Positions 43,467 to 54,186 of a stretch of DNA of 64,000 nucleotides are shown here, piece by piece; the stretch's first letter is position 1; every line of letters begins with the position of its first letter. The notes beneath the pieces were generated by a model. That model had not been told where the DNA came from and made no database searches. It saw only the letters and a list, made by a program, of their open reading frames with translations. The translations under genes and the position numbers were made by a program. The DNA is from Globisporangium splendens. Its lineage: Eukaryota > Oomycota > Peronosporomycetes > Pythiales > Pythiaceae. The stretch spans positions 372,001 through 436,000 of the forward strand of contig VFIW01000005.1 of NCBI GenBank assembly GCA_006386115.1, written 5' to 3'.

Positions 43467-44066
43467 ATGATGATGATAAAGAATCTATTGAACTTAGAGT
43501 TTAAGATTCCCCGGGGAAGAGAAATTGGTGGGTTCTCAGCTATCATATCCTGCCGTAACACAAGCATTCTCACACTTGCGTCCGGGTTTTTCATAATTTT
43601 CTAGTTTTTCTGGCATTTGTAGTTTCTTTGTGTGCCATTTTGTAAATGGCTTTGTTCGTTGTTGTACGTTTTGGCTGTGCTTTGTCAGCCTCACTTGCAC
43701 TGGTGAACGTCGCGCTTCGATGCTTCGATCACGTCTCGATTCACAGAGCCGGTAGGCTCTGTTAAGGGGGTCTTGTGCTGCGCGGTATGGTGGCCGCAGA
43801 CAGCGGGGGGTCTTGTGCTGCGCGGTGTGGTGGCCGCAGACAGCGGGTAATAGTGTGGCGTCCTGGTGGGCGTCGCAGTTGTGCTTCATGGCGGATTAAC
43901 CACGACATAGGGTCCGCAGTCATGCTCATAGTGATCGTGCATTCCATTCCTCACCACCCCAGGGCCTCCAAGAAGGAGTGATTCTCTCCCTGGAATGGGC
44001 TGGTCCAAACTGGACCGCTGAGGCTGGAACTGGACCGCTTGTGCTTGACTGGGAAAAATGGAGAAT
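43467..44066 (-). mobile_element. Short non-autonomous retroelement, diverged copy in the palindrome spacer
   Basis: This is about 600 bp, roughly 95% identical by eye to the copies at 36445-37043 and 47562-48159, with the same tail (ATGATGATAAAG on this strand) and paired 40-bp units. Its tail abuts the LINE 3' end head to head, so one of the two inserted at the end of the other. It provides an independent insertion of the family. Confidence 0.75.
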
Positions 44067-44476
44067 GAAAAAACTGACTGTAGATCATAATATAAATAGA
44101 ATTGCCTTCTCTCTGTATATTTGAAAACAATCAGATGGCATATATCATCGCACATTGGTACGGTTTGAGAGTGCGTGTTGCACAATCTCTCATGTAATTT
44201 TGTTGGCATTTGTGTGAATTATAACGGCCAAATGTGTGGTGTTTCGCCACCTTGTGCGTGGTGTTTTACCACATCACGTATGGAGCATCATCTCCGATTT
44301 GTATTGAAAACGTGCACTCGCTTGAATGGGGGAGCGCCCCATAATCTGATGTGGCGGTGCGCGCCGATGCGGTTAGTTGCTCTCCACAACTCAAATAACT
44401 TTGGACTCGTCATATCTAGTCGGCTCGCAGCTGCATGCTCGAGTGACTGACGGCAAGTGATAGTAGACCAGGCATA

Positions 44477-47038
44477 ATGGTACTTCGGCACCAGAACGCT
44501 CGGTCCTCAAGTCGACCGCACGCAGAGGACGGTGGCGCAGATGTAGCGCACGATCCCTGGTGCACTAAGACGGATACGCGGTCGCTTGGCACCTTTGGAG
44601 TTGGCCAACCGCAAGTGAAATCACGCCTAATGGTCCGATTTGAACTATCAAACCTCGGCAGTCGGTTCGCTGAAGCTGGTCCAAACTTCCTGAAGCATGC
44701 AAAGCAAATGGTGACCAACAAGTGGGGTCTTCACGCTGTCCCAGCCACTCCGGAATGGTTTATTCCCCGACAACACATTAAGCTGAAAGCGCCTTATAGA
44801 CAGAGAGGCCAATTTGCCACACAACATCACGGCACATGGCTGAGCGCGACTGTCATGATATCTTCGTCGCAGATGATACTTTCGGATTTTGTAAAGAGCG
44901 CTACCCTGTGGTCCCAGTGTCGACACCCCCACGTGATTGAACTGTATGGAGCTTGCCACGTCAGTAGTCCTCGCCTGTTTGTTCACGAGCATTCGTTGAA
45001 TGGGACTCTGCGCGAGTTTCTGCGACTCGAGGAAAACAAGAAACTCAAATGGCAAAAACTCTACGATGCAGCGCTTGGACTGCACTACCTACACCAACGA
45101 GGAGTTGTGCACGGCGATCTCCATTGCGACAACATCGCGATAAGCAGCGATTTCAGAGCGCAGATCGCGGGATTGGGGTGCACAGGAACTTGTTTTGGTC
45201 CAGGGTGCCGCGAGTTCAAGGCGCCAGAACTTCTACAGCATAAAGCAGCAACTCCGGCATCTGATATCTACGCGTTTGGAATGTGCATCTTGCAACTGGT
45301 AGTCGAGTCTCCGCGAGGCGAGGATCCAGGATACGTGAAGCGAGAGCGGCTTGAACTCAAGCCGCTTAGTGTGGAAGATGCCTGCTGGTGTCTCATCAAA
45401 GAGATGTGCGAACACAATCCAGAGAAGCGCGTGACAATTGCATACGTCGTCAAGCGACTTGAGCAATTTGCGCATCAAGAACGCGAAACATTTCAACTCA
45501 GGAGCGAGCTTGCTGATTGCTGCGAAGGATATGAGATCAAACGAGGCGTTGACTCGGTAAGTCTGCCACCTTTTTACCTGTTCTGCTGGTGTATTCTGTC
45601 CACTTCGCTGTTAACCACTCGTACCACTTTACAGACCGAATACGTTGACGCATCAGCATACATCATTCCGGGGACTGCGATGACGATTGGCGCCACTCTC
45701 GGAGTCCTGCAACAGAGGTGCACTGCGCGGTCTCGAACGGAATGCATGACTGGCGACGTGCTGGCGCGTCTGCTTGACCTGTACGCGCAACTCGGGCAGA
45801 AAGGCAAGAAATGTCCGCTTTTGGCGGTCGCTGAGTTTGGGAAGATCGTGTCCCGTCTGTTCGACTGTCTGAAGACAGCCGTCTCGAAAAAGTCGGTCAA
45901 TGAACGCGAGCGAAGTTTGATGGTCGAGAGATTGCACCAAACGTTCCACAAGAACCTGGATCACTATCAGGATATGACGAATATCTTCAAGCTTCATGCA
46001 ATTCACGAGTGGAAGCACAACTACAAGGATGATGCGAGTGTGTGGAGTACAAATGCAGGCACCGCGGCAACCGATTGCAAAACTCCCGTCGATGAGCACG
46101 AAAGTGTGAGACTCGTCGACTTTCGCAGTCCCCGCGATGGATCCTCATCACATTCCAGCAACCAGCTGTCTGCCTCGACTGAATTCACGAAGCCATCGTG
46201 GTGTTTGCCGCTGAGCGAACTCGTGTACGACGCAGACGACTCTATTGCAGAGGGGTCGTTTGGCGTTGTGCATAAAGGAAAATGGCTGGACAGTCCAGTT
46301 GCCATCAAGTTCTTGGGTTATGAGAGTGACCACGGCTCCGTCAGCAACAGGCTGTTCTTGCACGAGGTGCAGATCTGGTCGCAACTGAAGCATCCTCACA
46401 TCATTGAGTTTTTTGGAGCTTGTCATGTCCAAAAACGCTACATTGTGTGCGAGTACGCTCCGCATGGTACGCTGAGTCAGTATTTGAAGCTCGACGAGAA
46501 CAAGCACTTGGTGTGGGAGAAGCTGGATGAAGCCGCGCTTGGGCTGCGCTACTTGCATAAGGGCAACATTGTCCACAACGATCTTCGATGCGACAACATC
46601 CTGATTGGTGCAGACAAGAAAGCCAAACTGTCCGACTTTGGCTTGAGTTCAATTCCTGGCGTTGTCGAAGTTACAATCAAGAAGAACCGAATCGGTGCAG
46701 CGCACTGGAAATCTCCCGAGTGCCTTGCTGGAGCCAGGCCGTCCTTCGCCTCCGACATCTACTCGTTCGCGATGTGCATCCTCGAAGCCGTGACCAACGA
46801 AGCACCATGGGGAGCCAACATCTGTGCTGCATCGGTTGGCTACCACTTGAAAAGCGGAAGATGTCCACCGCGACCAGCGAATATAACGGACAAACAGTGG
46901 CATCTGATTGAGTGCATGACACGTGAGGATCCGCAGCGACGCGCAAAAGTGGCTTACGTCGCGCGGAAACTATCCAAATTTGCTCAGGCCGCTCGAAAAG
47001 CACACACTGAGCCAAGAAGCCTATCCTCGGCCCAGTAG
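44477..47038 (+). CDS. Tandem pseudokinase-kinase (TKL type), copy C, complete
   Basis: The frame runs 853 codons from ATG. Pseudokinase features lie at about 105-330 (HGDLHCDN at 212, no DFG). The intron-like segment encodes residues 361-386 (45557-45634). The active kinase has AEGSFGVV at about 590, VAIK near 608, HNDLRCDN near 700 and DFG near 720. It differs from A and B near the C-terminus (ARKAHTEP instead of ARKARTEP). The only copy-specific substitution noticed suggests very recent duplication or conversion with copy B. Confidence 0.85.
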   Translation: MVLRHQNARSSSRPHAEDGGADVAHDPWCTKTDTRSLGTFGVGQPQVKSRLMVRFELSNLGSRFAEAGPNFLKHAKQMVTNKWGLHAVPATPEWFIPRQHIKLKAPYRQRGQFATQHHGTWLSATVMISSSQMILSDFVKSATLWSQCRHPHVIELYGACHVSSPRLFVHEHSLNGTLREFLRLEENKKLKWQKLYDAALGLHYLHQRGVVHGDLHCDNIAISSDFRAQIAGLGCTGTCFGPGCREFKAPELLQHKAATPASDIYAFGMCILQLVVESPRGEDPGYVKRERLELKPLSVEDACWCLIKEMCEHNPEKRVTIAYVVKRLEQFAHQERETFQLRSELADCCEGYEIKRGVDSVSLPPFYLFCWCILSTSLLTTRTTLQTEYVDASAYIIPGTAMTIGATLGVLQQRCTARSRTECMTGDVLARLLDLYAQLGQKGKKCPLLAVAEFGKIVSRLFDCLKTAVSKKSVNERERSLMVERLHQTFHKNLDHYQDMTNIFKLHAIHEWKHNYKDDASVWSTNAGTAATDCKTPVDEHESVRLVDFRSPRDGSSSHSSNQLSASTEFTKPSWCLPLSELVYDADDSIAEGSFGVVHKGKWLDSPVAIKFLGYESDHGSVSNRLFLHEVQIWSQLKHPHIIEFFGACHVQKRYIVCEYAPHGTLSQYLKLDENKHLVWEKLDEAALGLRYLHKGNIVHNDLRCDNILIGADKKAKLSDFGLSSIPGVVEVTIKKNRIGAAHWKSPECLAGARPSFASDIYSFAMCILEAVTNEAPWGANICAASVGYHLKSGRCPPRPANITDKQWHLIECMTREDPQRRAKVAYVARKLSKFAQAARKAHTEPRSLSSAQ

Positions 47039-47561
47039 CGCTTCACATTTGTGTAAAAAGAGAAAAGAAACACTTGTGTGTTGTTTGCATACCTTGGCTT
47101 CTGTCAATTGGAGTGTTGTGTTGCTTCGCTCGACCGTGTGAGGCGAAGCGTAGTCTCTTGGCGGCAAGCATTCGCCAGTTGAATCGTTCTGGCATCCCAT
47201 CATTCTTACTTCAGATGGCGTAATTGAATCGAAAGGACGCGAGGAAGACAAACGTGCGGCAGGTGATCGTTGGCGCTCGGCTGGGGGTTTCGCGTGGTTT
47301 CGAAAAGTGATCCCCCTTCTCTAGCCGAGCAGGAGTTCGGAGGCGGCAGCCACGTCCTGTTGCTCCTTCGACTCCCTCTTTATTCTACAAATTCGTTAAT
47401 GCACCAGACCTTTCTATATAAACAAAAATAGATACAGAAATGACCTCTCTTGCGCTGATTACCTCTTTACCTCTCATTTTGATACAGCACTGATGTGAAA
47501 GTGTCAACGAACAGAATGATGGTCACTTTACTTCAAACAGCGTGACATCCACGATTGGATG
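47039..47561. other. Intergenic region downstream of the copy C kinase
   Basis: This is the counterpart of 1823-2345 with the same imperfect hairpin near 47277-47333. It ends with the left target duplication (ATCCACGATTGGATG, 47547-47561) of the short retroelement. Confidence 0.5.
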
Positions 47562-48159
47562 ATGATGATAAAGAATCTATTGAACTTAGAGTTTAAGATT
47601 CCCGGGGAAGAGAAATGGTGGGTTCTCAGCTATCATATCCTGCCGTAACACAAGCATTCTCACACTTGCGTCCAGGTTTTTCGTAATTTTCTAGTTTTTC
47701 TGACATTTGTAGTTTCTTTGTGTGCCATTTTGTAAATGGCTTTAATCGTTGTTGTGCGTTTTGGCTGTGCTTTGTCAGCCTCACTTGCACTTGTGAACGT
47801 CGCGCTTCGATGCTTCGATCACGTCTCGATTCACAGAGCCGGTGGGCTCTGTTACGGGGGTCTTGTGCTGCGCGGTATGGTGGCCGCAGACAGCGGGGGG
47901 TCTTGTGCTGCGCGGTGTGGTGGCCGCAGACAGCGGGTAATAGTGCGGCGTCCTGGTGGGCGTCGCAGTTGTGCTTCATGGCGGATTAACCACGACATAG
48001 GGTCCGCAGTCATGCTCATAGTGATTGTGCATTCCATTCCTCACCACCCCAGGGCCTCCAAGAAGGAGGGATTCTCTCCCTGGGATGGGCTGGTCCAAAC
48101 TGGACCGCTGAGGCTGGAACTGGACCGCTTGAGCTCTACTGGGAAAAATGGAGAATATC
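47562..48159 (-). mobile_element. Short non-autonomous retroelement-like insertion, copy C
   Basis: The 598-bp element has the 15-bp target duplication ATCCACGATTGGATG at 47547-47561 and 48160-48174. It is at the same position as in copy B and absent from copy A (2331-2345). It was therefore inserted once, before B and C separated. Confidence 0.82.
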
Positions 48160-48214
48160 ATCCACGATTGGATGCGTGTCCTGCCGAAGATGCATTCCTT
48201 CAGTACGAACACCA

Positions 48215-50298
48215 ATGGCAGCAGCCCTACAAGAGCCCAAATACGACCAAGAGACTATGACTCAGCATGCGACTTCACTTCCCATTTTGCTTCCAAGGCG
48301 CCACGAGCGACCAACAACAACAGCAACAACCAGCATGAGCGGCAGCAAGCAGCTCCTCGCGCATGGCGTCGGGCGCGCGTTCGATATCGTGATGAAGAAG
48401 GGCAAAGGGTCCTGGATTTGGACGAGCGACGATCGGAAGCTGCTCGATTTCACGAGCGGCGTGTGCGTCACGAACCTTGGTCACAGCCACCCGCGGGTGG
48501 TTCGAGCTGCGCAGCAACAGATCGAGACGCTCGCGCATGGCATGGTACGTGTTGCGTATAACTTGTAAGCAGAATCCTAATCACAACGATCTAACCTTTT
48601 TTGTGTGCTGGTAGATGAATGTGGCGTATCATGAACCGATTCTCGAGCTTGCGGAGCGATTGGTGCCACTCATGCCGGACGGGCTCAACTCGCTGGTGTT
48701 TGCAACGTCGTACGTTTCTGTCTTTTGTGTAGGTGCCCTATTCCTGCGCATCTTCTAGTACTCGTTGCGTCTTGTGATTTATTGTGTTATGCACAGGGGT
48801 GCGGAGTCCATTGAGAACGCTGTGAAACTTGCTCGTCACGCGACGGGCAAGCAGAACATCATCGTTTTCCAGGTAGGACAGAGACCCGAGTGTTGAGAGG
48901 TTGCTTCTAGCTGACTCGATGGATGGTTCCTGGATTCTACAGGGCGGGTATCACGGAAGAACGATCGGCGCCATGAGTTTGACCACGAGCAGGACATTGT
49001 ACCGCACTGGGTATGGTCCCTGATGGGTGGCGTCACCGTCGTGCCGTATCCTTACGCTGTGCATGGACCCATCTACGATGAAGGTATTCATTTTTGCAAC
49101 TCTACAAGTATATTGCATGGCATGGTGACCAATTACTGACTCTGCGTGGCTGCTAAACACGTATACTTAGAGCTCTGCAGTGCCTGGTGTTTGGACCAAC
49201 TGCGGCTGGCATTGAAGCAACAAACTGCACCGACCGACACTGCCGCCGTTCTCGTCGAGCCGCTCATGGTGAGTACCTTTTTGTCACAGAGTCATTGAGC
49301 ACACGCAGACTGACAAGACGACAACACCACCTCTTTTTCTTGCTTGTTAGGGTGAAGGCGGGTACTTGCTGCCACCAAAGAGCTTTATCCAGGGCGTGCG
49401 GGAGATCTGCTCGGAAAACGACATCTTAATGATCACGGACGAAGTGTGTGCTCCTGATGGCATCGCCCTGAGCAAACAGGTTCATCACCATTTCGGTTTC
49501 TGTGTGATTTCTCGTAGGTGCAAAGTGGATTCGGACGTACGGGCGAGTACTTCGCGACCAACGGACATTTCGACGTGGTTCCAGACATCTTGGTCGTTGC
49601 AAAGGGCATTGCGAATGGGTTCCCGCTGAGCGTGGTTGCAAGTCGCAAGGATTTGACTGATTTGCAGGTAACCTCCATGCCACGATTGCTGTTGAAGCAT
49701 GCAAGATCAACCTACATGATTGCCTAGCGTTTCTACTTAGGTTCCAGGTGCGATGGGCGGCACCTACGCTGGAAACCCAGTCTCCTGCGCCGCCGCGATC
49801 GCTACTCAGGTATGTGGTACATGCATACTCCCTTCGGTCTAGGAGTACTGACTGACCAACAAAATCTCTCTAGGATGTGATTCGAGATGAACTTGTACTC
49901 GAGAACACGAAGGCTCGATCACGACAGTTTTTCGCTGGACTGGAGCGCTTTAAAGCATCCGGAAAATACCCGATCCTTGTACGTTCATGCCAGCGACAGT
50001 CTCTTTGCCAAGTAACTGCTGACTTTTTGTTTGTGTACTGAGTTAGGATGTCCGAGGTCTCGGTCTCATGGTCGCGATTGAGTTCGACGCAAAGGCTGTC
50101 CCTGTGGGCACCGCTGCACGAATCTCGCAATCCTGCTTGGCTCATGGTATGATGGTCCTCACGACCAGCATCTTTGAGACGCTTCGATTCATGCCGCCGC
50201 TCACAGTCTCTGCTGAGGAGTGCAACCTGGGTCTCGAGATTTTTGAAAAGGCTCTGCAAGACGTCTTCCAGCAGAGCGTCCTCGATCATGAACAATAG
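48215..50298 (+). pseudogene. Class III aminotransferase, frameshifted, copy C
   Basis: This has the same nine introns and the same lost base; the premature TGA is at 49021-49023. Donor sites are canonical, including GTGAGT after PLM. It shares SWIWTS and EECNLGL with copy B, where copy A has SWVWTS and EECDLGL. Confidence 0.8.
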
Positions 50299-51206
50299 GA
50301 CGTTTTGCACAGAAACGAAAGGGTCTCACGTTTGCAGGCGCCTTTTGTTCGTGCTTTCCTTCGAAAAGCCTCAAGTTGCTCAGTTATCGAGTCTTTTGTA
50401 CAGCCATAACGAATTGTGTCAATCCGATCCTTGTCCTTGCTTGACGACGGAGTTTGCTTCCTCGTTATACGTTGCACTCGGCTCGAAGACGCGTCTTAAG
50501 TCGACTAAACAGTCTCTACATTCTTGACTGAACCACAAGACACGCGTCCTGGCGAGAGAGATCTAGGATTGAGTGTCTCATTCTCGGTTGAAGACAATGG
50601 AATTGAGATCGTGAACCGACGGAAAGTACCCTTGTGGATTTCACGTCGTCGGAGAGAGATCGCCAACGTGTGTTATCGTCTATTGATCTACCGCTGGTGC
50701 TAATAGCCTCGGTAATGACTCCGGTTCCAGATTCGAGGAGCGCGACTATATTTCTCATGAAGCTGGAGCATGCACTCATGCCAAAGCGCACGCAAACTCC
50801 TCCTCCTCCAAAAACAAAGAAGTAAATGATCCTTCATAACATTGCTGCTCAAATTTGCGGGTAATAGTCGAGAGCAGTATGTGAGTACAAAATGTGCTCT
50901 TGAGAATGGGGTCATCGAATGCGAGGCAGCGGATTGTCAGAACAACCCGACCCTATGTTGTGACAATCAGGCTGTTTTGGCCGTTTTGTATGCACAACTA
51001 TCTGGAAATGCAAGAACGAGCATGCATTTTTTCCTCTCCTTTTCGCAAGTATCCTATCGACCATGCAATTTTAGCACGTCAAATCCAGAGGCTGGTTCTG
51101 ACGCATCGACTCCTGAACGTACCAAGAGTTGGGCGGAGTTGACGGGCAATCAGCATACCGACATCAAAACCCGTTCCATCACGCCAAACTGGAACAAACC
51201 TTCTTA
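50299..51206. other. Convergent intergenic region, copy C
   Basis: This is the counterpart of 4470-5371 with the 6-bp longer CTC run near 50800. No gene is seen. Confidence 0.5.
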
Positions 51207-53444
51207 TCACCCAACCAACCGCTTCAAGCTGGCTTTGCTGTTAAGTGGCATCGCAGCAGACTGCGAAAGAGCGTACAGCTTGTCCACGACCGAAGCAATT
51301 CGTATGCGGTGCAACGGATTGGTGGCACACATCATCTCGATTAGGTTCCAGTGTCGGTCCGTGAATTGACCAGGACGCAGTGGGAGTTTGCCGCGCTTAA
51401 TGTGATAGCCTGCAACTGGATCGTCCATACGTCCCCACGGATGCATGCCTGTTACAGCCTCTAAGATGCACATACCGAACGAAAACATACCTGAGGCAAG
51501 CGTGAGACGCTCTCCTTTCAGATACTCGGGTGGTTTCCACTGCTTCGCACCAATTTTCTTGTGATCAAGTCTCGCTTCGGCTCGCAGCAGGATGCAGCTT
51601 AAACCAAAGTCGGTAATTTTCGCCTTGCCGTCTATACGAGCGAGGAGATTGTCACACCGGAGGTCGTTGTGAAGCACATTCATGTCGTGCATATACTGAA
51701 ATCCAAGGCCGATCTCGTACAGCTTTTCCCAAGTGTGATCGCGGTTTTGCTGTCGGCTTAAATAATCTTGAAGCGTTCCATTTGCAGCAAGTTCACAGAC
51801 AAAGTATAGCTTTCCAATTTGGCAAGCACTGCAGAGACGAACAAAATGAGGGTGATTGAGCTTGGACCAGACACCTAGCTCGTGCTGAAACATCTCGCGA
51901 TCATTGTCGTTTGCTTCTTTCTCCAACCCTACAACCTTGATCACTACAGGCGTGTCGTCCCATTTCCCTTTGTACACTTTTCCGAAAGCACCAGAACCAA
52001 TTTCTTCGTCTGTTCTACAGTTCAGCTCGTTTGGCGGAATGAACCGCAGCGGCTCTCTAGGATAAAAGTGTCTTCTCTCCTGACTGCTGTCGTAAGCCGT
52101 TTCATGATGCACAGTGGTGACTGCATTACTGGCACGAATTTCAAGTTCGGCTTGTGCGCTTAGAGAAGAATCTTTTTCGTCGTTTTCTCGCCATGCATGG
52201 ATTGACCCATAAGTGAACGCCGGAAATGCGTTTAGTACGCCGTCGATCTCTCGACGAAGAGTGTTGAACTTCAAAGACACCTCCTGACTTCGTTCACGTC
52301 GTTTAATTGATCTCTCATGGACACCGACAATCCCCAAGATTTTATCAAAGCTCCCTAGGGAGTGACAAAATTTTTTGACAGCAAGCACGTCTGGAAGGGC
52401 TGGAAATTTAGAGAGGTGTTTTTGAATGTCGACCAGTCGCTTGCAGATGTTGTCAATTGCCCCACGGTGACGATGGCAAAAGCTGCATTTCGATGCTAAT
52501 TTATTCAGGTGCATAGCAATCGAACTCTGCAGCTGTGGAGTCACGAATCCTTCGTACGCGTGCAGCTCATGAAAGTAAGTGAAGTCGACTGAAAGCGATT
52601 TCGCGAGACTCTGCACAAGCACTCCTGGAGCAGCACATTGACGCACTTGCTTCGCTTCATGGGCAGAAAATTCTTTGAGATGGTCCACCACATTGTCCAT
52701 CGTCGTTCGCCAAGAAGGATCAAAGCAGCACATCCGTCGTGCAAGGTTCCATTCTGCTTCTTTCAGCAAAAACATACCATCCACGATATCGAGCCAATCA
52801 CGACGGTCATTCTGACTCCACCCAGCGACGCTAAACGAATCCGTGAAACCGTCGATCGAGCTTACAGCATCCAATATCAGCATGCCGAAACAGTAAATAT
52901 CCGACAATTCTGTTGGCGCTTCCTGCTTGCTCAAGCACTCTGGAGCACTCCAGCGTGCGTCGTCTCTTTCGCTCTGGGGATCATCACTCGCAGGCTCAAA
53001 GCCGCACTCAGCAATTCTCGCGACACCATCAGAGCCAATCAAAATTCGATCGCATCTCAATTTGCCCAGAACCACCCTCTTGCTGTGCAAGTATTTCAGC
53101 CCAAGCGCGATCTCGTACAATCGGTTCCACACCAAGTGGCGATTTTCGTTCATGCGCAAATATTCCCGCAAAGAGGTTGTCGATGTGATTTCGAAGGTCA
53201 ACAAGTATGGACGGCGCAAGTGGCAGGCTCCAAACATTTTGATCACGTTAGCATGCTCTTGGTGCGTGTGTGTCGTATCGCGCTGGATATTCTCCAAGCG
53301 TCTACGCAAAAGCTCCATACCTTTTTCGCTGCATTGGTCGCAATAGGAAGTAATTTCGTGCTGCAGCAGCGAAATCGACTCTGCGATGTCTCGTTTGTCT
53401 TTCAAGGTGGTGAAAGTCGGTTTTTGTCTTCCACCACGCTCCAA
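51207..53444 (-). CDS. Tandem pseudokinase-kinase region of the ankyrin-kinase gene, copy C
   Basis: The 745-codon frame, opening at TTG, has the same pseudokinase and kinase motifs as copies A and B. Two private residues (YMHDM, KLPL) separate it from B. Because its ankyrin exon is cut off at 54186, this copy probably lacks its promoter and 5' exons and may be a non-functional 3' fragment unless transcribed from the new flank. Confidence 0.75.
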   Translation of the reverse strand: MERGGRQKPTFTTLKDKRDIAESISLLQHEITSYCDQCSEKGMELLRRRLENIQRDTTHTHQEHANVIKMFGACHLRRPYLLTFEITSTTSLREYLRMNENRHLVWNRLYEIALGLKYLHSKRVVLGKLRCDRILIGSDGVARIAECGFEPASDDPQSERDDARWSAPECLSKQEAPTELSDIYCFGMLILDAVSSIDGFTDSFSVAGWSQNDRRDWLDIVDGMFLLKEAEWNLARRMCCFDPSWRTTMDNVVDHLKEFSAHEAKQVRQCAAPGVLVQSLAKSLSVDFTYFHELHAYEGFVTPQLQSSIAMHLNKLASKCSFCHRHRGAIDNICKRLVDIQKHLSKFPALPDVLAVKKFCHSLGSFDKILGIVGVHERSIKRRERSQEVSLKFNTLRREIDGVLNAFPAFTYGSIHAWRENDEKDSSLSAQAELEIRASNAVTTVHHETAYDSSQERRHFYPREPLRFIPPNELNCRTDEEIGSGAFGKVYKGKWDDTPVVIKVVGLEKEANDNDREMFQHELGVWSKLNHPHFVRLCSACQIGKLYFVCELAANGTLQDYLSRQQNRDHTWEKLYEIGLGFQYMHDMNVLHNDLRCDNLLARIDGKAKITDFGLSCILLRAEARLDHKKIGAKQWKPPEYLKGERLTLASGMFSFGMCILEAVTGMHPWGRMDDPVAGYHIKRGKLPLRPGQFTDRHWNLIEMMCATNPLHRIRIASVVDKLYALSQSAAMPLNSKASLKRLVG

Positions 53445-53624
53445 AAAGTGGTCCTCACAATTTCTTCACCTCCCAGTTATCGCGCCAATCATTACGAGTG
53501 ATGTCTGGAAAATTCAAGTGAGCTGTTCGCAGCATGTGGTCCAACTCCATGTGAAAATCTTGAAAAGTGATTGTTACCTTTCGACTGGCAACGAGGCGCG
53601 TGACAAAACCTCTCTTCTGGCAAA

Positions 53625-54186
53625 TCAGTCGGAAAATGACCAATCGGAAATGACAATGACGTACTGAAGAATCGTCGGCTCTGGTATTTTTTCGCGCTGC
53701 AAAAACTGGGTATTGATCTCCTCTAAGCGGTCCACCAGGCGAACCCACATCGTTGCCATTTCTTGCATTTCTCCTCGACAAGAAACCAGTGTCTCCAACG
53801 TAGCAGAAAGTAGAGATGTTCCAGAAGCTGTGACGTTCGTAAAGAGCCCACATTCCAACAGCAGGCGAACAGTTTCAACGTGATTCCAACGAGCAGCTGC
53901 GATTGGTGTAGTTTCTCCTCTCGAATCTTGGACGTGCACGGATGCCCCCTTCTTGATCAGTGCTCTTACAACTTCAACCTCTCCCGAACTTCCAGCAGCC
54001 AGCACCGGCGTTTTTCTCTTTGCATTCGCCAAGTCAATCCATGTACCGTGGGGAAGTAGGACTTGGACTAGTTCGACATGCCCAGTTCGAGCTGCAGCAA
54101 TCAAAGGCGTATTTCCGTCTGTGTCAACACTGTCGACTTTCGCCCCATGTAGAACCAAGAGCTCTGCAATCTTGTCATGGCCGTTG
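53625..54186 (-). pseudogene. Truncated ankyrin exon, copy C
   Basis: Only the last four or so ankyrin repeats remain. Homology with A and B ends at GGCCGTTGT (54178-54186). Beyond it the frame runs on into unrelated sequence for about 27 codons to give a chimeric 214-codon frame (to 54269) with no evidence of being a gene. Confidence 0.8.

Larger units (their letters stand above)
40267..44335. other. Spacer of the B/C palindrome
   Basis: Homology between the two head-to-head arms stops at CAGATTATGGGG (B) and CCCCATAATCTG (C). The 4.07-kb spacer holds a LINE tail fragment (40430-40545), a decayed RT/RNase H LINE (about 40610-43455), a short retroelement copy (43467-44066) and 270 bp of unassigned AT-rich sequence. 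Confidence 0.75.
44336..54186 (+). repeat. Palindrome arm C (partner about 30420-40266)
   Basis: About 9.85 kb is almost identical to copy B in inverted orientation, including the short retroelement insertion. The inner limit is CCCCATAATCTG at 44336; the outer limit lies in an ankyrin repeat at 54186. Confidence 0.92.
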
